Source: Hyphochytrium catenoides
Lineage: Eukaryota; Sar; Hyphochytriomycetes; Hyphochytriales; Hyphochytriaceae
Direction of reading: 5' to 3'
DNA length: 13,810 nucleotides
Assembly: GCA_900088475.1 (NCBI GenBank)
Contig: FLMG01002880.1
Span: forward strand, 1-13,810
Positions 6,792 through 13,810 of the stretch are shown here, piece by piece (within the stretch, counting starts at the first letter, position 1; every line of letters starts with the position of its first letter). The position numbers and the translations under genes were made by a program. The notes below the pieces were generated by a model that was given only the letters and a program-made list of their open reading frames with translations, did no database searches and was not told the DNA's origin.

Positions 6792-7889
6792 ATGGACGGT
6801 GTAAGTTCCTTTTTAAAGATGACGAGGAGATCGTTTAGAGAGTTGTTGATCCGCCCACGCCTAAGAGGTGCTGCGATCTTGCTGTTACTGGTCATGTTGG
6901 GTGTAGTCATGGGCTGTGCCGTCTGGGTCAGCCATGTGTTGCTACCGGGAGCAACTCTATGGCAGGTCAAAGTTAACGCTGCCGGGATGACTAGATACTA
7001 TTCCCCATCAGAGCTTCAGTATACCCCTAACATACCAAGGAATATCCTCATGTCGGTGAAAGACAAGTCGCTACTTAACAAATTCGACCCTGCTAAGCCT
7101 ACGTGCCTTCAAGACTGGCAAGAAATGAACCCAGAGTACAAGATCTATGTCTTCAACGACACAGACATGGAAAGAATGGTTGTGGAGCATTTTCCAGACT
7201 ACGTGGACCTTTATAGAGCGCTGTATGACATTGTGGAGCGCGCTGATCTTTGGCGATACCTTGCAGTTTACCTTTACGGTGGCGTCTACGTGGACATCGA
7301 CACTGCCCCTATAGTCCCTATTGACGAATGGCATATACACTTTCTGCGGAATTCTCCTGCTACGCGTCACACGGCCGTTAATCCCGTCAATGCCATCGTT
7401 TCCGTGGAGTTTGATTCTTTCGGAGATCCTGGCAGTCGTGTACAATTCCAACAGTATGTCCTCTATGGTGTACGTGGACATCCTCTTCATCTCAAGGCTG
7501 CCGAGGTAGTCAAAAATAACTTCCTGAGTGAGATGAAGCAAGGACATGTCAACAAGGGTTGGGACGCCGTACAAAGAACTGGACCACAGGCTCTGACAGA
7601 GGCAGTTTACTGGTACGTGCGAGACAAGCATCTGCCAGGACGTGGCATCTCTGTCGTTGGCGATCTCGGCATCGACTACACGAAGCTGATGGAGGGTCCA
7701 CTGCTCAAACACCTTGAGCATGGCTCATGGAAGCATCCCCATCGATGGCAAAAGGCGGAGCACTTGTTTCCGGGCCGCTACAAAGACTGGAAAAGTGGTA
7801 AGATAAAGATTCCGGAGGGGTCCACACTGTTAGAAAGTAGTAGACTCACTGATCCACCAGCAGCGGAGGGAAAGGGACATACCTACTAA
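6792..7889 (+). CDS. GT32-family glycosyltransferase, OCH1/MIPC-synthase-like
   Basis: The protein has 365 residues from the ATG at 6792. The frame is open further upstream but has no ATG. A second ATG at 6819 has a purine at -3 and is an alternative start. A basic N terminus (RRSF..RPRLRG) precedes one hydrophobic segment at about residues 26-51, giving a type II anchor typical of Golgi enzymes. The lumenal part shows IPRNI at 81-85, a 'NPEYKIYVFND' segment, then RADLWRYLAVYLYGGVYVDID, with DxD (Asp168 and Asp170) that would hold Mn2+ and the nucleotide sugar. This is the Gly_transf_sug (PF04488) signature shared by yeast Och1 and inositol-phosphoceramide mannosyltransferases. The donor is probably GDP-mannose or UDP-hexose. 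The acceptor cannot be told. The gene has no intron, unlike its intron-rich neighbour, and it converges on that neighbour. Confidence 0.88.
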   Translation: MDGVSSFLKMTRRSFRELLIRPRLRGAAILLLLVMLGVVMGCAVWVSHVLLPGATLWQVKVNAAGMTRYYSPSELQYTPNIPRNILMSVKDKSLLNKFDPAKPTCLQDWQEMNPEYKIYVFNDTDMERMVVEHFPDYVDLYRALYDIVERADLWRYLAVYLYGGVYVDIDTAPIVPIDEWHIHFLRNSPATRHTAVNPVNAIVSVEFDSFGDPGSRVQFQQYVLYGVRGHPLHLKAAEVVKNNFLSEMKQGHVNKGWDAVQRTGPQALTEAVYWYVRDKHLPGRGISVVGDLGIDYTKLMEGPLLKHLEHGSWKHPHRWQKAEHLFPGRYKDWKSGKIKIPEGSTLLESSRLTDPPAAEGKGHTY

Positions 7890-9280
7890 GGAAAGTCGCA
7901 ACTCAACAAAGTACTATTATATGGACGCTTTCTCATAATAATAAGTAATAATCTACTAAATGGCGAGGGGATTTAGAGGAGCGTGGATTGAAAGCTCATC
8001 ACTCACTTGCGCTGCCTTTGCACTTTCCATGCTCTCTCCTCTGAGAGTGACGACGCGAGCGATGGCTGCGGCATTCCAACCCGAGCCTTATGGGCTATAA
8101 TTGCGCTCTCCTTATCATTGTGCATGGTGCAATCCTTATGTAGATCAAGATTTCTCACGGCGAGGAGGGCATCATCCACAGCATCTTCTTGTCAAGGATA
8201 TAAAAATAGCTGCACCTATCGAGCCAAGAATTATGAAGATTTATCGTCTTTCGCAAAGAAAAGCAATCTGGAATCTGGAGCTCTTGGCCTGCCATAATCT
8301 TAGTAGAGAGGCCAGTCGCCGACAGTGACAGTCAGAGCCTTTGAAAGCCCATGAGCTTCTTGGGATGGCAAGCGGCAGTGCCCTCTGCAGTAGAAGAGAC
8401 GCTTCGCTGAGGTAAATAAAGGGGGCTATCGGCCGTATGAACGTCGCGAAGGAAGGTAGTCCTGAAATGTGAAACCTTGTTAGCGACGGTTGGTATTGTT
8501 GCTCTCATCGAAAGGTAGAGTAAACGGCGGATGATGATGTTTCCTGAGCGTAGAGAACGTCGACATGGACGCTAAACTTGGCGGGCGGTTAGTCTTTCCC
8601 TTCAGCCCATGGGAGGTGAAGACTTGTTCGTCATCGATGTAGGACCTCTGCGGCTTCCTGCAAAGTAGCGTTCGAATACTTTAGGTATGGCGAGTACTTC
8701 CGAATCTGAACATGTGACGCTGAAGCCATCTGCAAGAGTGTTTGAAGCTTTTGAGAGCAAACTCCACACGCGGTACACATTAGTCCTCGGACCCAGGAAG
8801 CCCATTGCCAAGCTTCGAACCCAATTAACCATAGCTTTGCTGCCACTTGCTAGAAACTGGATACCATCTGTCCGTTGTCAAAACCTATCTTTCAGCTATC
8901 AGACGCAAGGCCACCATAAGGTGGACGGACCTGTGACAGCCAGGCTGAGGAAAACTAAAAGTAGTTAGGGATGGTCCGCCTCGCGTGCAAACCTCTACTG
9001 CCAAAGACACTGCTAGTAACGTACAGGAGCGAGTATTCAAGAGATAAAAGGGTATGAAGACTCATCCAAGGCAATGCGTGGACGGAGTAGTAGGACGGGA
9101 CTTGTCGCGGACTTGTGTTTGCTGACTCTTATACTACTTCAAAGAACCCTTCAGCTTGGGCACACTGAGTTAGTTCTAACAACGTGAAAGTCTTTAGCAC
9201 AATTTTGACGTTATCAAATGCAGTTGTAGCGACTGTGAGACATATACACTCTGACGGGAAATGTGAACTAATCCACAAAC
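7890..9280. other. convergent intergenic region, no clear gene
   Basis: This lies between the 3' ends of the glycosyltransferase (+) and the acyltransferase (-). It begins with an AT-rich stretch (TAATAATAAG type, about 7935-7960) that is probably 3' UTR. No AATAAA is seen for either gene. Weak plus-strand ORFs occur at 8007-8328 in two frames, with no recognisable motif, and at 8687-8968. An AT-rich TATAAAAATA occurs at 8199-8208. I see no RNA gene or transposon motif. Confidence 0.45.
8687..8968 (+). CDS. orphan ORF, 93 residues, uncertain
   Basis: ATG at 8687 with G at -3 and +4, then 93 codons to TAG. The product starts MASTSESEH and is mildly basic, without membrane segment, Cys pattern or known motif. 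The complementary strand is open over much of the same stretch. It lies just beyond the 3' end of the acyltransferase on the opposite strand. It is either a chance ORF or a small unknown protein. Confidence 0.15.
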   Translation: MASTSESEHVTLKPSARVFEAFESKLHTRYTLVLGPRKPIAKLRTQLTIALLPLARNWIPSVRCQNLSFSYQTQGHHKVDGPVTARLRKTKSS

Positions 9281-12200
9281 TTAGTCCGCCTTCTTCCGAT
9301 GTTCCTCGGCCATCTGCGGACTGACGATTCCTTCCTGCGCTTTGGAGATAGCCGCGAACACTTTCTCGCCTACAAGGAGTCGATTCACACAGGGCCGTCA
9401 GCTTAACCGTCTCTACGCTCTTTTAACGAGCGAAGTCAAGGGACGGACAGAGTAGAGCTTCACCTGGTCTACTAAGACGACGACGTGAAAGCTAGAGAGA
9501 TAGAAAGGGAGACAGTTTACCATCCTCTAATATATCGCCCTCCTCTTCCTTGACATGCTCGCCGTCTCTTAGGAGCGCATCTCTCTTGGCCATATAGGAT
9601 GGCCAGTCTATCCGCCTGCAGATAGCACGTTAGAGACCAGCGCGACGTCAAAACGCGCCAACTCTATAGGTGCTGCTCACCTGGCATAATAGAGTTCGCC
9701 TAAATCTTCTTTATGTGCATGGACGAACTCTCTAATGTCTCTTTTCAGGGCAACTCTCTCCTTGGCTAAGAGGTTCTGCTTCTCCCGAAAAGATGGCAGA
9801 AGCCGGAGGAATAATGGGCGTATATCACTAACAGCCAGCATTCCCGCTTCCGTCGTGATGACACCTGCGAGCAGAAGCGACGTAGCGATCGATCTCCATC
9901 AGACCAATATACAGGACACAGCTAAGAGCTTTACTAATGAGGTGCCATTAAGGGAGCAGGGCAAACATGTTTTAAAACAGAGGACGCAAGAGATGGGGCC
10001 AAATCCTGCTCCTTCTCTTACCGAAATAAGAAAACAGCGGGAAGGCCAGGAAGAGCATTAGCACTGCGTTCCATCTAAGTCCTGAGAAGAAATAGAGGAC
10101 AATGGCGTAGAAGATCCATAGCAGGGGCACGCCAACCATGGAGACCAGGATCTTCCGACTCAGCATCACATCGCGTCCGGCAACTTTCACCGTCGATGCT
10201 ACAGCAAAGTAGCGTGAGACACTATGACACATAGCAGACTCTACCAGGAGAAGAGAAAGAAGATAGTAGGCTCTCTGTGCGAAAGGCACCAGTAGCCCCA
10301 AAAAGTTTGTGAACGTATACGATGCCGGGGGGAGAATGGGTTGGATATAGAGGTGTAAGATGGAGCAAGAAAGACGGAGGGGAAGCAACAGAGTGACAGG
10401 AGCGAAATGGCGAGATGGTGAAGACTAAAGGCTCGACGGCGTACCTTTCAGTGCCTTCGCTCTCTCCACATTTGCCGCCCAGCGCGCCACAATGCCGACT
10501 GGCGCATTAAGGAACAATGTGGGCAGGGCAGTCATGCACATAACTCCTATGGCGTACATAAGTCTGTTGGTGACATAGCTTGTGTCGTGCCATCGCACAA
10601 TTGGGACCTATCAGAAATGCTTAGGTACTTAGGCAATTTGCCAAGAACTCGGCGGAACCTCGACATCATGAAGACAAGGATGTCAAAGCGAAAGGGAAGA
10701 GCCGCAAGGAGGCCAAAGCAGGAAGAGAAACGGGTAAGCATCTGCTACGTACGCACAACCATTGCAACATGGAGACTGACAGAGGTAAGGTCAAGAAAGG
10801 AAGAACGCTTACTTGATGGTCCTTTAATGCCAGTTCCTTTAGCTTCTTCCGGTACTCTACGACTCTCTTCTTCAGGTCTAAAAATCGCGGGTCATCTTTG
10901 TACTTCGCCTGCGTCAGATGTCAGCCTTATGGTAAATATTGCGCGCTATACCTCTCCATCCATTCTTTCACCCTACCTGAATCAAGCGGCAGCCCTCTGC
11001 AAAACGACGGTTCATATCTTGGATATAACGAGGGGACCGTGGAATGCCATCGTGCTGATAGCCATCAAGGGAAGGCCAGAGGCGAAGAGCAAACAAGGTG
11101 ATCATTGGCATAGCAAAGTATCCATAAGGACGTTCACTCAGTCACTAACTCTCAGTACACAATCGCGGTATTACTCCTTACCTCATAGAGCTTTCTGGCC
11201 GTATAAACGCCTTGCAGTGTGTCATAATCTGGAGCCGTAACAATGACAGAGCGCATCCCATCCGACACGCGGTCAAGGAATTTGTTCGTGGCAGCCCGCT
11301 TGTCCTTCCTGCATGGCGTCCTTCTTCAGGGATTCTTCTCGTGGGACTGAAGAGTAAGAAGCTCTTACCTGTACTCTTCCATATCCCTTCCGGTCAGGTA
11401 GATAGGCTGACCAAACTCCACGGTAGCCCGCCCGCGGAAGCGGTGGCCGCGGAAATAGTTGAGCCCGACGGGAACAACTGGTACACTATGGACAAGACCA
11501 CAGAGAGGTATCAGATTAGCGCTTTCGTGGAGCTGAAAGGTGCTAGGTCTGCTCGTGTTAACCTGATCTGATACTTCTCCTTTACACCGAAAGCCATTAT
11601 GGCAACTCCTGCTTTTAGCGGGAGAAGGTCTGTCCTGTCGTGGGAGCCACCTTCAGGAAAGATCTAGAAAAAGAACGAGCAGTTAGACTGGCTTTTGAGA
11701 GTCTTTTCTTTACGCTGTCAGGTAACCGACCCCAATGCTGTTGCCGTTTTTCAGGTGACGGTACACTGCATTGAACATTCCGCTCTGGTCAATGTGAGGA
11801 ATCACACTGAAGGGTATGAACTCTTCTGCTTTGACTGGCAACCCCTTGGCCCTCATTAGTGGCTCACTAAGTTGCAAGGTCTCATCGTCCAGCACTTTCT
11901 CCACCTTGACGGCCCTATCGCCAAAAATGGTGAGACAAAGATGGGCAAATAAAAAGGAAACGCGTAGCTTCTCACGGGCCGCTATCCTTCACTGTTCTCC
12001 CTTTGAAGCGGATCATATCCCGCGGCTTGACATCTCTCAGGAACTGAGTGTTCTGCAAAGGTCGATTGATGGTCAGGTAGGTCGACTAGCTCTGCAACTA
12101 ACATTTTATATACCTTGCCCTTCACCATGTAGGTGCCCTCACTGTCACCCTCGACGCAAGTCACCTCCCCTTGGCCTGTAACAGCAAGATCTTGCGGCCG

Positions 12201-13441
12201 AGCGACCGGGATACAGCCTATAATCTTAGCCAAGGCGCCCACGACAGGATGTTCCCATGACTTTTGAGCTATGATGAAGCCGACCTGGCCACACGAGGAC
12301 CATCAAAGGAAGGCAGTTTAGTCCTCTTCTGCATGGTGGCCTGCGAGATACGGAGCAGAAAAAGTCTCCTACCTTCCGTTGACAAGTCATCATGACGATA
12401 ACAGCGTCTGCGAACTGGTTTGCATGGTTGCCTACATTTGGAAGGGAACGAGACAGATCCATCAACCAATTATAGAGGAGACCAGTAACAGTCTAAAGCT
12501 ACTTTAACCCCAAGAAAGCTAGCGAAAGGTGAAATTGGGCCTCCAACGGGGACGAAGAGAAAGCATAGAGAGGCTGGGCACGGGAGAGAGCCAATCTAAG
12601 AGTTGATGACAGCAACCGTCAGAGAATTCCCTTGGAAAAGAAAGATAAGTGAGGCGAAGGTGACGGTTTGCACCAGGACTGGGAGAAGGTGAAATCCCAA
12701 GTAGAGACATCGAGAACGAGAGGTTCTCGACAACATCTTTCTCTATGGCACTGGCCGAGAAGAGGTTGAAGAAAGGAGGACCTTGAAGGCAAAGGACATC
12801 AAACGTTAGCTCCCTACCTGTGAAGATAACAGGGCCTTCCATTGGTATATTGCTGACTCCAACCAGCTCGATCCGCTTAAAGAAGATGCTGAGAATGCTG
12901 TGCAGATAGATTCGCACGCTGAAGTAAATAATATTCCTGAAGTTATTGACTAACAGCAGCAGCAGCAACGAGATGCAGAAGGTTGCGATGACCCCTTCGG
13001 ACTGGCCAGTGATGTCAGCAAACACCTTGACCGGGCTGCCTCACAACAGCAACGGGACGGTCAGAAAGGCAGAAGCAAAAGGTCTTGACAAGCAATGTCT
13101 TTCATATATAACGATGTTCACCACGCAGGTAGACGACAACGAAGAGGGAAAGAGAAGCTTTATACTAGCCTACAAAGAGAAGCAGCAACGGACGGCTCGA
13201 CAGGAGGGTAAAGAGGGAGGAAAAGGAAGAGGGTCGAGCTTCAGCCAAGGGTAGAATTCAGGAGAGACTAAAGGATAGTTAGCAGGGGTGCGGGGAAGAA
13301 GAGCTGCGATGAGAGAGAGCAGAGTACGCACTTGAGCTCATCGACAGAGAGAATGATGACGAAGCTCAGGACAGAGACTTGGACAAGCAGCTCGTTGATG
13401 CCTCCATTGCCGGAGCTGTCGTATAGCTTCATCGACGACAT
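9281..13441 (-). CDS. glycerol-3-phosphate acyltransferase, Gpt2/Sct1 type, 16 exons
   Basis: Exons: 13441-13332, 13035-12818, 12431-12373, 12284-12114, 12052-11976, 11914-11731, 11663-11563, 11485-11369, 11308-11182, 11054-10977, 10908-10813, 10607-10445, 10198-10022, 9864-9681, 9615-9521, 9369-9281. They sum to 2046 nt, 681 residues plus TAA. Every intron is GT-AG and every junction keeps frame. The enzyme acylates sn-1 of glycerol-3-phosphate (and perhaps DHAP) at the ER, the first step of phospholipid and triacylglycerol synthesis. Seen: N-terminal membrane helix about 52-66; [12 protein letters not shown]; block I NHANQFAD (His112, Asp118); block [10 protein letters not shown] (154-161); block [22 protein letters not shown] (274-292); block [13 protein letters not shown] (308-318); [16 protein letters not shown]; then C-terminal membrane helices near 462-488, 518-539 and 545-565 and a charged tail. 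Length suits the family. Start: first ATG after an in-frame stop; MKLYD three codons later is an alternative. Intron 6 has a weak donor (GTCGGT). Intron 1 (296 nt) and intron 11 (205 nt) are the least certain. Confidence 0.92.
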
Positions 13442-13659
13442 CCTGCCCCACTGGTGGTCGGGCCAATTGCCCTGTCAGGCGATAGGAGCTTATTACGAAG
13501 GAAGATTGGTTTTCTGTTGGGGTCCCGGTTCTCCTCCTCTCTGATCTGACCTGTCTCTCGATGGGATGGCTCCTTATCTGGACGTAATCTTCAAGGCAGA
13601 TGAAAAGCTTGATCAATCAATCTTGATGCCTCCGGGTCCAGGTAGTGACGCCAAGTGGC
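13442..13659 (-). other. 5' flank of the acyltransferase gene
   Basis: This is the presumed promoter and 5' UTR on the minus strand. An in-frame stop lies a short way above the start codon. No TATA box is evident. A minus-strand open frame (13338-13616) overlaps exon 1 in a different frame and shows no motif, so I treat it as a shadow. Confidence 0.35.
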
Positions 13660-13734
13660 AGGAAGAGGAGCGAGGAGAGAGGAAGAAGCAGAGAGAGGGA
13701 TGTAGAGTGAGAGGGAACGCGGAAGGGTGAGTGT

Positions 13735-13777
<43 letters not shown>

Positions 13778-13810
13778 GAGAGAGAAAATAATAAGAGGAG
13801 AGGGACAGAG
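13660..13810. repeat. GA-rich tract with (AG)n microsatellite
   Basis: About 150 bp almost wholly of A and G on the plus strand, with (AG)12 at 13745-13768 and (AG)7 at 13771-13784, ending at the window edge. Read toward the acyltransferase gene it is a CT-rich tract about 220-370 bp above the start codon. Such tracts can keep promoters open, but here that is only a guess. Confidence 0.75.

Noticed and set aside
7071-7721. Minus-strand 216-codon ORF inside the glycosyltransferase
   Set aside because: Antisense of a strongly conserved coding frame; it shows no family motif of its own.
8199-8208. TATAAAAATA as a promoter
   Set aside because: No convincing gene follows at a suitable distance; AT-rich intergenic sequence explains it.
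10587-11240. Plus-strand 217-codon ORF
   Set aside because: Crosses several exons and introns of the acyltransferase on the opposite strand and has no motif.
12226-12465. Minus-strand 79-codon ORF as a separate protein
   Set aside because: It is exon 3 of the acyltransferase read through into intron 3; splicing restores the family sequence.

Overview
The window looks like nuclear DNA of a eukaryote, probably a protist or other microbial eukaryote that I cannot name. The evidence is a gene split by 15 canonical GT-AG introns, a second gene encoding a Golgi-type glycosyltransferase, and a decayed non-LTR retrotransposon. There is no sign of bacterial operons, tRNAs, rRNAs or CRISPR.

Layout. 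(1) 1-4580: a repeat-rich block. A minus-strand non-LTR retrotransposon carrying a restriction-like endonuclease (RLE) occupies about 732-4250. It is broken by several frameshifts and an in-frame stop, but its RT, CCHC and PD-(D/E)XK signatures remain legible. It lies between two inverted ~65-bp arms (394-457 and 4418-4484), which such elements do not normally have. Hairpin-forming sequences sit around these arms (340-367, 4302-4375, 4511-4577). (2) 4580-6650: no recognisable gene. It holds a short GAT/GGT microsatellite, an orphan ORF and a ~60-bp tandem repeat whose units each fold back on themselves. (3) 6792-7889 (+): an intronless GT32-type glycosyltransferase with one N-terminal membrane anchor and a DxD motif. 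(4) 7890-9280: convergent intergenic region with only weak ORFs. (5) 9281-13441 (-): a complete glycerol-3-phosphate acyltransferase of the yeast Gpt2/Sct1 type, which I rebuilt as 16 exons encoding 681 residues. (6) 13660-13810: a GA-rich tract upstream of that gene.

The two intact genes point at each other, and both products should act on membranes of the secretory system. The acyltransferase would make lysophosphatidate at the ER. The glycosyltransferase would add a sugar to a glycan or lipid in the Golgi. No functional coupling is shown by the sequence. The most unusual part is the retrotransposon held inside an inverted-repeat frame with hairpins at its edges.
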